Of a stretch of DNA of 64,000 nt, positions 25,221 through 36,105 are shown piece by piece. The notes below the pieces were generated by a model that saw only the letters and a program-made list of their open reading frames with translations, ran no database searches and was not told the DNA's origin. Numbering within the stretch: position 1 is the stretch's first letter; every line of letters begins with the position of its first letter. Position numbers and translations under genes: made by a program. The stretch comes from Neurospora intermedia (taxonomy: Eukaryota; Ascomycota; Sordariomycetes; Sordariales; Sordariaceae), in contig BTPP01000005.1 in NCBI GenBank assembly GCA_037102815.1, forward strand, positions 992,001 through 1,056,000, read 5' to 3'.

Positions 25221-26950
25221 CTACTCTTTCCTCGCAAACCTGGCCAGCGTAGGCCCCAGCTCGGCCACCTTCTCCTTGTGCCTCTCCCCGTTCTTCTCCT
25301 GCATCTGCTTGTACATCTCCTCGGCCTTGAGCCTCTTCTCGTCGATAATGTTCTTCTTCTTCTGCTTCCGCAGGTACTTCTTGAGCGCGCTGTTCTTGCC
25401 TCTGGCCCGGTTGCGCATCTCCTCCTCCAGATCCGGCGGCCCCGCGTCCAGATCCTTGTCCGCCTCCCGCTGCTTTGCTGACCGCAGATCGAGGTTGCCA
25501 ATGAAGTTGGGGTCGAGCGCAATCATCTCGGGCGCGAGCTTGTTGAGCAGCTGCTTGACCTCGCCCTCCTGTCTCTGCTTCTTGGTCTCGTATGGGTTGA
25601 CCTCCAGGGCGTCGAAGTTGGCCTCGCCGGCGCCGGGGATGATGAGAGACGAGAACCCTTCGCTGTGGCCGACACCGAGAACATCGTCAAAGGGGCACCA
25701 CCGCACCCGCTCGACGCGCTTGCCCTCGCCGCCCCACGTCATGTAGGGAGACTGAACCTTTTCTTGTACAGGCTTCTCCTTGGAGAAGAGACCCTTCCAG
25801 ACCGTTGTCCTGGTGCCCCAGCCAACAGCGGTAAGGCCGGTATCTGAAATGGCGACGGACGAAGCGGGCGCCCGGGTAAAGTAGTTGTTGACCTCCTTGA
25901 ACATGCGGATATCCCAAACGGCCATCTTGCAGTCCTGTCCTGTTGTCACCATGTAGCGGCCTTCGCGGTCGACAGCCATGGATCGTACGGGACCACGGTG
26001 GGCAAGGAGCTTGACCAGCGGTTCTGACGAGTTGGGCGACCATAGCGTTACTGTGCCGTTCTGGTGACCAACATGGAGGATAGCGTTCCAGGGGTTTTGT
26101 GTCATGGAAACGGGTGTGCCCAGCTTCGTTGCGATTTCGGTGACGATCTGACCGGTCGATGTGTCCTGGTATTTGAGCTGGCCGTTTGTGCCAAGGGTGG
26201 CCAGCAGGAAGTGGTAGGGGAGGAATTCGAGGTGGGAGACTTCGACGTGTTTCCTTAGGCAGTGGAGCTCGACACCCTGCGAGTCGTAGATGTAGGTGTA
26301 CTTCTTCTGAGCGACGGCAAAGTATTGGTTGTTGTGTAGCCACTTGACGTCCCTAATGGTCTCTCCCAGCTGCAACTCACAGCCCAGCTTGCCGTCTCTC
26401 CAGTCCATCGTAGCGACATGGCCCTTTCGTCCTGCCAAAATCAGATCACGACCGTTCCTCGAGAAATCGCAAATGTAGGGTCCTAGTTGATCGAGCTTCA
26501 AGTCGAACTTTTTCTGGGCGACCTCAATGTTGACTTCGCTAACGATGTCCTCCTGGCGGACCTTGTATGTGCGTTCCTGTCGTGACCAGCGCGGTTAGTA
26601 TCGCGCAAGAGGCTGTTAACTCCCAGTCCATAGCTACTCACAAGCTCATGTTCAGCCTCGAGGAAACCACCGGCATTCTCGAGAAGGATCTCGGCCTCCT
26701 TGGCCTTTAGCGTGGCCGTCTGGTACTTTTCTTCGAGGTTGGTAAGGTTGCGCTTGAGCTTCTTGTCCTTGACGTTCTTGACATCGATCTTGCGACCACG
26801 GCCGTACGACTTCTCTGCTGCCTTGACTTTGCGGATCTTGTTGGCCTCGGCCTTTGATCGGAACTCGCTTCGGACGTTGTTGATGGCGACGGCGCCGCTG
26901 GGCTGCTCTGCCCTCGAGAGGGAGACTTCGGCCCTGTCTGTAGTCTCCAT
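25221..26950 (-). CDS. utp7: UTP7-like U3 snoRNP / small-subunit processome WD40 protein
   Basis: There are two exons, 26950-26642 and 26576-25221. The 65-bp intron (GTGAGT, CTAAC, CGACAG) is in phase 0, and the product is 554 aa. A basic N-terminal helix region (about 30-95) is followed by WD40 blades starting with LGPYICDFSRNGRDLILAGRKG. The recognisable C-terminal block (GHSEGFSSLIIPGAGEANFD, PNFIGNLDLRS) is the BING4CT region of WDR46/Utp7, followed by a Lys-rich tail. Utp7 is a nucleolar part of the processome that cleaves pre-18S rRNA. Length and domain order match the yeast protein (554 aa). It is head-to-head with TSR1, another 40S assembly factor. Confidence 0.94.
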
Positions 26951-27463
26951 GGTGCCAATGGGTCGACGCGACTCAATGGGGATGGGTAATATGTGTGGGA
27001 GACTAGAAAATTGGATGGGCGACAGGATGCTGATGGGGACTGAATATGGATTGGTCTGGCGGTTTCTCGGTGTGCCTGTGTCTTGTCCCTCGCTTTGGCA
27101 CTTTGAATGTTTCCTTTCCTCGACAACTTTTCTGGGTCGGACCCACTAAAAAGTTGGATGGGGCAGCTGTTCTGCAGCGATCATTGGCTCCACTGAGTAT
27201 AGTCTAAGATTCTGATAAGATAAGAAGCGAGACGGCCGCCCATGTTCGCACAACTCAAAAAAATGCAACGAGTGCCCCGCCATTGACATTGTCCCCATCA
27301 CTTTATTCGATACTCGATAGACGGATTGTGACCAGAGAGGTTCTCGAAATCTCTCTTCAGTCTCAACCCCCAGCCTTTTTTTCTTCAGCGCCTCCCCAGG
27401 TCAACCATCCTGGCGTCAAACTCGCTCCCCTTTCGGTTCAAAGCAGGCGGCGATTCCAGCAAA
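26951..27463. promoter_or_regulatory. Bidirectional promoter of UTP7 and TSR1
   Basis: These 513 bp separate the start codons of two divergent ribosome-assembly genes. The stretch holds no other coding region. An A-run (CTCAAAAAAATG) lies near 27,254-27,266 and pyrimidine-rich tracts lie toward TSR1. No canonical yeast PAC or RRPE box was found by eye. Confidence 0.6.
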
Positions 27464-30084
27464 ATGCCCGGCGCCGTGAGCGGCCACTCGCATCGGCCGA
27501 CGACCAAGGCGTCCAACAAGCCCTTCAAGTCACGCCATTCTACCAAGGGTGCCCTCCGGAATGCTGCCAAAGGTACGGATTGCATATAACGGCCGTGCCT
27601 CATGCCGAAGTTATTGCCTTGCACTAGATCCTACTTCACCCAACTTTGGCGCATCAAGCCCGAGCAGACATAAACATACAGCTGCATATAAAGGGATCAA
27701 CAACGTCCACACAGCGCTAATACTTTCAACGTTCTATAGGCAAGGTAGCCGAGGAGAGAGGTGTGCGCAAGACCCCCCATCAACAAGTCATGTCCAAGTT
27801 CGACCGTCGCAACCGCAACAAGCAGCTCCAGCTGCAGAAACACAAGGAGCATCTCCAGGAGACTTCCATCTTCGCCGGCAAGGATGGTGCCCCCAGAAAC
27901 GTGGCCGTTATCCCCCTGTGCAGCGACGGTGACGCTACCGAAGCCATCAAGAGCCTGAACGCCAGCATCGATATCGAGACCGAGGTGCCTGAGGGCGCAT
28001 TCCGCGTCTCCGTCGACAGATTCAAGCAGAAGCTCCAATACTTTCCCCTCAAGCGCGACCTTACCGCCTGCCTGGACGCCGCCAGAGTCGCCGACTATGT
28101 CGTTCTCGTTTTGTCCGCCCAGGAAGAGGTTGACGAACTTGGCGAGCTGATCCTGCGCAGCGTCGAAAGCCAGGGTCTCTCTACCCTCTTCACCGTCGTC
28201 CAGGGCCTCAACAAAATCGAGCCCCAAAAGCAGAGACTCTCCGTTCTTTCGTCTCTCAAGTCCTACATCACCCACTTCCACCCCGAACAGGATAAGGTCT
28301 TCAGCCTCGACAACAGACAGGAATGCTCCAACCTCATGCGCTCGCTATGCAGCACTACACCCAAGGGCATTCGCTGGAGAGACGAGAGGAGTTGGATGCT
28401 TGTGGAGGAGGTCAAGTTTGGCGAGTCTACCGTGCTTACCGGTGTTGTCAGGGGCAAGGGCTTAAAGGCCGACCGCCTAGTGCAGGTTGGCGATTGGGGC
28501 ACCTTCCAGGTTGAGAAGATCACAGCAGCTCCCTTGGCCAGGAGGAAACGTGGAGAGGAGGGCATGAACGTGGAGGAGGGTGCTGAGGAGATTCTCGACC
28601 AGCCTACCGACGACCGCGATGATCTTGTCGACCTTGCGCCCGAGGAGGTTCGCATGGAGGACGACGACGATGACGAAATGAACGACGGAATGACCACAAT
28701 GACGACTTCAAAGAAGGGTGTTTTGTTAGACGACCACCACTACTTCTCAGAGGAGGAGCCCGAGGCTTATACTGCGCCAAAGAAGCTTCCCAAGGGTACA
28801 TCAAAGTACCAGGCCGCGTGGTACCTGGACGACGATGTGTCTGATTCCGGCTCAGATATGGAAGAGGACGACGAGATGGAGGACGACGACGAGGAGGAGG
28901 CCGCCAGGCCAGAGGATGGCGAGGAGGGTCTTGCTGGTTACGCGCCAACAGAAGCCGGACAAACTGAGTACCCACAAACCGAAGGCGGCTTCATCCAACC
29001 CGATGCTGATGAGGATGCCATGCAACTGGAGGCTTTCCGCAAGCAAAAGCGGGATGAGGCTCAGGATGACCTCGAGTTCCCTGATGAGATTGAGCTCCAC
29101 CCCCACGTTCTTGCTCGTGAACGTCTAGCCAAGTACAGAGGTCTCAAGAGCTTGAGGTCAAGCCCTTGGCAGGAAGATGAGGACCGCGCATACCAGCCAG
29201 AGGATTGGGAGCGCTTGTTGAAGATCCAAGACTACCAGGCTTCTAAGATCAGGGCGTTTCGGGAAGCCCTTGCCGGAGGCGTTGCTCCTGGTACCCGCGT
29301 CCACGTCTACCTCAAGGACGTGCCCGCGACCATCCAGCAATCCTACAACCCCAGCCAGCCCGTCACTCTCTTCTCCCTGCTCAGACACGAGTACAAGAAG
29401 ACTGCGGTCAACTTCCTCATTAACCTGAGCGCGGACGCTGCCGCACCCATCAAGGCCAAGGAGGAGTTGATCGTACAGTGCGGTCCCCGCCGCTTCGTTA
29501 TCAACCCGCTCTTCTCCCAGGGCGGCAACACTCCCAACGACGTCCACAAGTACTGCCGGTACCTGCACCCTGGCCAGTCGGCTGTCGCTACTTTCACGGG
29601 TCCTGTCACATGGGGTGCCGTACCCACCCTCTTCTTCAAGAGGCAAGTGCCGGGCTCCGTGCTTAACGAAGATGGCGAGCCCATCTCCAACCTGCCGCTC
29701 AGCCTCGTCGCCACCGGCACTGCCCTGCCTCCCTCGACATCGCGCGTCGTTGCCAAGCGCGCCATCCTTACCGGTCACCCGTACCACATCCACAAGAAGA
29801 TCGTCACCATCCGCTACATGTTCTTCAACAGGGAGGACGTTGAGTGGTTCAAGGCTCTGCCTCTGTGGACCAGGCGTGGCAGGAGCGGTTTCATCAAGGA
29901 GGCGTTGGGTACTCACGGTTACTTCAAGGCTACCTTTGACGGGCGCATCAACCCTCAGGACTCTGTGGGCGTCAGCTTGTACAAGAGGGTGTGGCCCCGG
30001 AGTGCCAAGCAGCTGGATGCGCCTCTGCTGGATGCCGCGGCGCTCCAGCAGGAGGTTGATGAGGACGCTATGGATGCGGAATAG
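27464..30084 (+). CDS. tsr1: TSR1-like 20S rRNA accumulation / 40S assembly factor
   Basis: There are two exons, 27464-27572 and 27740-30084, with a 167-bp intron (CTAAT branch, TATAG acceptor); the product is 817 aa, against 788 in yeast. The N-terminus MPGAVSGHSHRPTTKASNKP leads into a Lys/Arg-rich segment, a degenerate Bms1/Tsr1-type GTPase fold and an AARP2CN region (about 230-310). An acidic middle follows (about 335-460, with EDDDEMEDDDEEE). The C-terminal RIBIOP_C block contains GTRVHVYLKDVP, YKKTAVNFL and RYMFFNREDVEWFKALPL. Tsr1 escorts pre-40S particles and blocks premature subunit joining. The first exon gives the start; the family N-terminus matches only after splicing. Confidence 0.95.
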
Positions 30085-31768
30085 AGGAAGAATTTCATGT
30101 CTGTTTGGCTAATAGACTAGACGTGCGTGTCAAGGGTTAAGAACAGGGCTTAATGAACGGCGTTTGATGGGAACAAAAAGATGAGTGATATCTCTCGTTG
30201 GTTTATCTTTGGTCGGGTCGTATATACTATTTAGGGAAATGCATCTATTCTTTCCTCACGCCTCGTCATATAACAGAGTTTTTGTGTGTATATGCCTGTC
30301 GGCAGTATAACTTGAACCTCGTATTAAGTCTCTTGACAATTGAATCTACACGTAGGTTCGAGACCATTGAACCGCATGTCGTCTGTCATATCTCAAACCC
30401 TTTCCTCTCCCATGTTTTCCATCTCCTGCTAGTCATCGAGATTAAAACCCCAAAGATGAACCAGGGGCAACAACACCGTGTTCACTGGATATCAACACAA
30501 TACACAGGCGAGATAGTAGTAAAACCATGATGTCCACCTTTTGTCCGAGCACTCGATATATCCATCCCAAACCACCATGACCCAAGTTCATATCTCCTCA
30601 CTTTTCCCCCTCCCGCTCAGCCACGATATGGTTACAGCATGTCGTTTGAGATAACGTTGGCAAAAACCCCCACAAACTGAGGGGGAAAAAAAAAAAAAAA
30701 AGAGGAAAAGAGTAGACTAATCCACAAACGGCCCCGATATGTATGTTGGTCTTTGCGATGTGTGTCTTCGGCCTAATAAATAGTAGGACAAGGCCGAAAG
30801 GGATGATGCATGCACTGTGCACTAAGTACGTAGTGTAGAGATAGAGATAGAGATGATTTTTTCTTCAATGATAGGTAGGTAAGGTAGGTAGGTAGCTGAT
30901 TGACGAAAAGGGAAGGAGGCTGAGGGGAAAAGTCCCAACGGCAAGGTACGTATGTAAAAAGTAGGTACCAGTGGGATGGATACTACACTACCTACGTCGA
31001 CGGGCACCACCACCCCGGATTACATACATGCAAGTACAATACGTGCTACCTTGGCTATGTACATACCAACTGCCTACCTACTGTGTTATGTTGAGATGCT
31101 GCATTCAACAATTTGATCTCGTCTTCCTGGAAACTCAACTCAGCTGGTTAGGTCTCTTTTGCTGCTGCGCCATGCTATATCCAATCTCCCGAGTTGCCGT
31201 CCGTCCAAGCCTTCATAAAGGCGAATTACATACCTAGGTACATTTGTGTGGCGCCAATGTTATGCCCTCCCTGGTATAAGTTAATTGCCTCGCTTTTTCT
31301 CCATAAAGATACTGTACAGGGCTCCAAGTTTGAGGACTCCAATGAAGTTGCAAAAGAGAGAGTATGAAAGTCATTGGGATGATGTTAAGTGCTAGGTCTA
31401 GGGAGGTACCTACACTATTGCAGCTGTTCAAGGTTGTTGTGGGAGGAAGAAGAAGAAGAGGGGGGAAAGGGGGCTGTGCAAAAAAGAGAGCGGAGTAGTT
31501 TTCTTTTCAGTTCACTTCAGTTACTGTCCGTCCCAACTTTAAGGTACTTACCCGTAGTGTAGTGTTGTCTGGAGAAATCTCCTCATCACGATCGGAAGAG
31601 AGAGAGAGAAATCTAGGTACATTACACTACAGTAGGCACTAACCTGTTTCTGTTGGTGTTGCCCAAATGACTACACTTTGTGTCTTGGATTATCATCATA
31701 TGGCAGCCGGGATGTCTTGTCTTAGTTGGGTTCTGGGGTTGTAGTAGTACGTGTAGTCATTGGAAGTG
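30085..31768. other. Intergenic region with TAGTGTAG and GGTAGGTA motif cluster
   Basis: No gene is seen in these 1.7 kb. There is a poly-A run (30686-30702), GGTAGGTA repeats at 30880-30900, TAGTGTAG/CTACACTA copies at about 30,831, 30,982, 31,555 and 31,623, and a perfect TACCTAGGTA palindrome at 31231-31240. Confidence 0.5.
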
Positions 31769-31925
31769 TGTTGGAGGCTGGAAAAGCGACAACGAAAAGG
31801 CTTGATTCTGGAGTTGTCTAACGGAAGAGGGAAAAACGGAAACCAGGGCAGCCTAAATACCTGGAAGGGAGTGCCAGTGAATGGGCAAGGCCAGTGAAGG
31901 CGGCCCAGGGCACGGACTTCCAACA
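31769..31925 (-). repeat. LTR, downstream copy in element orientation
   Basis: This is a 157-bp direct repeat with TG...CA ends and 7-bp inverted tips TGTTGGA/TCCAACA. It appears identical to the copy at 32679-32835. Confidence 0.88.
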
Positions 31926-32678
31926 CACCCCCGTAGGCTGGCCTGACGAAACCTGGCTCCGAAGAAAACCTCTAACTATATACATTGTAAAATTCCTTCT
32001 CAAAAGGCAAAAATGAGGGTATTTCCATCTCTTCCTCCTTCTTTAATAAGTTGGCTTCTTCTCTTTGGTTACTACCCTTGGTTTTAGCTTCTTTGGATCG
32101 GTGCTATCGTTGAAAGGATGGACTTGAGCTTTACCACCAAAATTAAGGTGGACTTTCGATGCCATCGTTGAAAGGATAGACTTGGGTTGAGGTTTGCTAC
32201 CAAGATTGAGGTAGACTTTCGATAATAAATAAACCGATAACTAGTTCGAGGGAGGGGGTCGCTAGATCGATACGAGTATTAGCAATATCTTCTTATAGCG
32301 GGGAAGCTTATGGGCGAACTAGCGAATCGTTAAACGGACGAGATTGCAATAGCTTCTTGAAACCCGGTGTTGTAGCGCCTTGAAGTTGATAATGCGCTCG
32401 TCAAATTCGATTACAGGGAAGGTTTGAAAGGGTTGGTAAAAGAAAGAAAGCCGGGTAGAGAGAAGGTGACTTTGGTTGAGTTGAGTTGGATTTGAATAAA
32501 AGGTAACCATTTTAGTAATTTTAGTTAGAAGGTAGATTTTATCGATAGTGAAGATCGTCGCTTTCCTTAGAGGTTGGGATTTACTGCCCTCCTACACCCC
32601 CGTAGATAGAAGGAAAGTATAGGAGGCTAGAATAGCTTCTGAAAAGGCTGCGCGCGATGCGCGAGAGGGCTCATAACC

Positions 32679-32835
32679 TGTTGGAGGCTGGAAAAGCGAC
32701 AACGAAAAGGCTTGATTCTGGAGTTGTCTAACGGAAGAGGGAAAAACGGAAACCAGGGCAGCCTAAATACCTGGAAGGGAGTGCCAGTGAATGGGCAAGG
32801 CCAGTGAAGGCGGCCCAGGGCACGGACTTCCAACA
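32679..32835 (-). repeat. LTR, upstream copy in element orientation
   Basis: This is the second 157-bp copy. On its inner side, the minus strand continues directly into the GGTTATGAGCCC primer-binding sequence. Confidence 0.88.
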
Positions 32836-34529
32836 AAGTGTCTAGCCCCAAAGCAGAGCCCTCTGACTACGCCCAACAGTGAAGGCTGAGTAAAAAAAAA
32901 AAAAAAACTTATGAAAAAATGGGGGGGGTCTTTCGGGGGGCAATTATACAACGGTGGGTTCAGTTATTGGGCTGGGATATGGACTATGGGGGTTTTACAG
33001 GCTTTGATGGACTGAGAGGCAGTGGCTTTGTGGTCTTCTTCATCAATATTTGCCCGCTCATCGCATATCACATGAGAGAACAAGCCAAGGGAAGTCCATG
33101 GAGCTGGCTGGTAATGTGGAGACTGCACGTGTGCTGAATGATAGGAATCCAATTGCGAAGCCAAGTCTGAGCCTCAGGAGCCTCAACATTGGCATCCAAT
33201 GTCCCACAATCATGTGTTCCGGGAGTTGGTTGTTTTTGACAGGCGAAACCTGGATCCTAGGTCGTCATCAGCGTGCTGAGCATTGCGGCGGAGATGAGGT
33301 TAAGATTTAAGCTTGAATGATGATATGGCATGTTAGCGGTATACAGGGGCTACCGCTGTTGATGAAGACTCATCCCAAGTATCCACTAACAGCTGCAGAA
33401 TGGGAGCCCTCCCTTCGCGGGCACTGCTGTGCAAACGAGGATATGCAGTGCACCGCATGCTACCACCTATTCCACATTCCCATCAGATCCCCTAGCAAAT
33501 GCGCAGCAACCATGTTAGTGCACCAACAGCTATTAAGCTGTGACGAATACTGAGACGTAGGCCGGGCAATCCGTTCAACAAGACTCAGCAAGTTGAGTGA
33601 AGATCCGGATGGGCACCGAGTCCAGAGCAGGTACCGCTGAGGCTGTGCAAAACATGTCTGCAACTTCCCAGTGCAATTCGTTGTAGGATAGGGCGTTTGA
33701 ATTGGTCTGGGCGTCTCCGAACCATTTTCCCTTCCGGGGGCGGAGGGAGGCGTCTCGCTGATGAGACTTTTCACAACACGAAGTGGCGAGGAGGTTACGA
33801 CCGGATGTCTGGACTACCTAGAATGTCTGGACGGCTCGGATCAAAGAAAAGACGAACAACTCGTTCTTGCGAGATGGCCCGGGACGCGCGAGGTTTAGCT
33901 TGGCACACTTCAGATCCAATGCTTCAGTTGATGACCAAGACGAACAATTGGCGAACACATGTCACCCCCTCTGGAGAGGACCTGCTCAGCCATCCAACCA
34001 GCATCCATCACCATCCAGTGAACCCCATCTTCCAGGGCGGCTTTGCTGGCCTTACCAGGTACCTCCCCCGTCCGAGCCCCCGCTGCCCCCCCTGTACATA
34101 CGGCGATTCCATCCTCCCCATCCCAGCGGGTGATCACCTACTGTAATTCACACGGGCGGCATGCACGCCCGGGCGCCTCTTCCGTTTCACCGCAGAGGGC
34201 GGCATTCAAACGTGCCTTGCACCTGCATTCCTGACTCCGCTGTGCTGCCCGCTGCTGTTATCGCCAACGATTCTTAAACTGCGTGCTTGCCTTCCATTCT
34301 GTTCCTCCAACAACCCGACCTTCCGTTTTCGATCATCAACCATCACCGCAAAATATAAACACATCTCGGATACCCATCCAACCCTCTCCTGCCTTTTTTT
34401 CCTCTCTCACAACTCGAGCTTCTAATCCTACCATACTCTACACCACTCTCGAGCACTAAATAGCCAAATCCCCCCGCCGCCATTACATCAACGGCTTCTA
34501 ATCACCACAACACAATCACAACCATCACG
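32836..34529. other. Intergenic region upstream of calcipressin
   Basis: No gene is supportable here. A poly-A run lies at 32892-32907. The last 400 bp (34,130-34,529) are CT-rich with CAACC/ATCACC strings, like a fungal promoter and leader. Confidence 0.5.
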
Positions 34530-35468
34530 ATGGAGCCCCAACAACAACAGCAGCAACAAGTGCCCAGCGAGCAGTCGCTCCAGCAGTCCCCCGATCTCCG
34601 CCCTGCTTCCCTCTCGCGATCCTCTACCGGCCGCTCCTCGAGGAAAGGCTCGTCTCTCAGCCTCGATCTCTCCAACCTTCCTCCTCTCAGCCAGCCCACG
34701 CCGCCTTCCAACACGCTCATCTTTACAAACATCAACTCGCTCGACGTTTTCTCCGCCGACAACCTCCAGACCATCCGCGACCTCATCAGCCAAACGGCAC
34801 CCATCTTCGCATGGTCGCCACTCAAGTCTTTCCGCCGCATCATCGTCACCTTCTTTGACGAGCAAGCCGCTATTGCCGTCCGCTCCGTCTGGGACGGTGA
34901 GGCCATCCTCGGCGAGCGCTGCCGCGTCTACTTTGGCCAGCCCACCCCCATCGACGTATCCGCCGCCGACAAGCATCTGGCTCTACCTGATGCCGGCAAG
35001 CTCTTCTTCATCAGCCCGCCCCCGAGCCCTCCCCACGACTGGGAGCAGCGCATGGAGGATGCCCCCAACACCATGGTGCACGCCGAGGATCTCGCCGAGG
35101 CCCTTGCCAAGCTGAGGCACCACAACAACCCCAACGGCATTGATGCCGATGTCAAAGCCCCCGTTTCCCCGGCTTCCGATGGCGGCAGCAGCAGGCCCGG
35201 TGCTGGTGGCGACTTCAAGGAGGGTGCGAGGAAGAACAGGAGTCGCAGCTCGACGCTCATCTTCCAACCCGAGAAGAAGGCTCAGACTAGCAATGGCAAG
35301 GCCAGCGGCCCGGCAGTCGACTTGCCTTGTGTCACCGTTGACGACATGACGGACGAGGCGGATGCCGATGGCGATATCGACATGAGCCCTGTGTCGGATT
35401 CGCCCAGGACGAGACCTATCTTTGCGCATACCGCGAGGCCGCCTGTCGAGTTGATGCATTATGCTTGA
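34530..35468 (+). CDS. rcn-1: Calcipressin (calcineurin regulator, RCAN family)
   Basis: A single exon encodes 312 aa. After a Gln/Ser-rich N-terminus, an RRM-like fold runs from about residue 60 to 140 (NTLIFTNINSLDVFSADNL, RRIIVTFFDEQAAIAVRSVWDG, RVYFGQPTP). It is followed by the family hallmark LFFISPPPSPPHDWE (about 159-173), the phosphorylatable SP repeat that binds calcineurin. The C-terminus (SPRTRPIFAHTARPPVELMHY) carries a likely calcineurin-docking segment. Calcipressins inhibit or tune calcineurin in Ca2+ signalling. The start is the first ATG after the CT-rich leader. The symbol follows common fungal use and may differ from the official locus name. Confidence 0.93.
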   Translation: MEPQQQQQQQVPSEQSLQQSPDLRPASLSRSSTGRSSRKGSSLSLDLSNLPPLSQPTPPSNTLIFTNINSLDVFSADNLQTIRDLISQTAPIFAWSPLKSFRRIIVTFFDEQAAIAVRSVWDGEAILGERCRVYFGQPTPIDVSAADKHLALPDAGKLFFISPPPSPPHDWEQRMEDAPNTMVHAEDLAEALAKLRHHNNPNGIDADVKAPVSPASDGGSSRPGAGGDFKEGARKNRSRSSTLIFQPEKKAQTSNGKASGPAVDLPCVTVDDMTDEADADGDIDMSPVSDSPRTRPIFAHTARPPVELMHYA

Positions 35469-36105
35469 GCGAGCGGATCAGCGCCTTCTTTCTTTTCTTT
35501 TCAAACTCTCTTTGAACGATTCTAATCATATCTTAACAACTTCTTGTCATGCAAGGAAAGGATCAGTCACATAATCGGATGCCAAGATTGGCGGGCGTGG
35601 GCGTTTAGGTGTTAGTATCACCGGATATACTGGACGAGCAACATATTCTTCACCCTTACCAGCATTCGCACAAAGTGGATGGGGTTAGAGGAAAGCAAGT
35701 CACGGGCATTGTCAAAGCATGTTTGCATATTAGTAAAGGGTAAACAAAAATTGGGTTTGCAAGATTTCATCCGGTCTCTCGTCTGGAGCATAGGTCTTAT
35801 GGCATGGACCGAGAGCATTTGATAGTACACAAATACAGTCAAACTAGTGCATATCAACTCTAGCATGTAAACATCTATGCTGTTCTATAGTGACATGATA
35901 AGTGTGAATGGTGGACAACCGACTATGACTCTTGCTATGACTCTTGCTATCTCTTTCCCTTTTCGTTGGTATATTGTTCCACAAGTTCATCACCATTCCC
36001 CCGATATCATGACCATGGACCTGAGTTTTGATAACGGCTTTGACTCCCAACAATGATATGCAAAACCCAGCAATACGTCAATTTAAAGGGCCCCACCCTA
36101 AACCA
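35469..36105. other. Convergent 3' spacer after calcipressin
   Basis: These 637 bp are relatively AT-rich and should hold the 3' UTRs of the two converging genes. A direct repeat of GACTCTTGCTAT lies near 35,925-35,950. No gene is seen. Confidence 0.5.

Larger units (their letters stand above)
31769..32835 (-). mobile_element. Small non-coding LTR element (TRIM-like), Copia-type primer site
   Basis: The element is 1,067 bp. Two 157-bp direct repeats, identical as far as I can read, flank 753 bp. Each repeat begins TGTTGGA and ends TCCAACA, the TG...CA ends expected of LTRs. The 5-bp sequence AAGTG lies on both sides (31764-31768 and 32836-32840), a target-site duplication. Read on the minus strand, the bases directly inside the upstream LTR are GGTTATGAGCCC. 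This is complementary to the anticodon arm of initiator tRNA-Met (GGGCTCATAACC), as in Copia-type half-tRNA priming. A GGGGGTG tract precedes the other LTR. The interior has no gag or pol and contains an imperfect tandem duplication of about 60 bp near 32,100-32,222. It looks structurally whole and young. The family name is unknown to me. Confidence 0.85.

Noticed and set aside
27573-27739. The 167-bp TSR1 intron as host of a box C/D snoRNA
   Set aside because: No TGATGA C box and no CTGA D box are present.
34983-35459. Antisense frame within calcipressin, and similar long antisense frames in TSR1, the Mug190-like gene and others
   Set aside because: These are shadow frames produced by the third-position C/G bias of the real genes.
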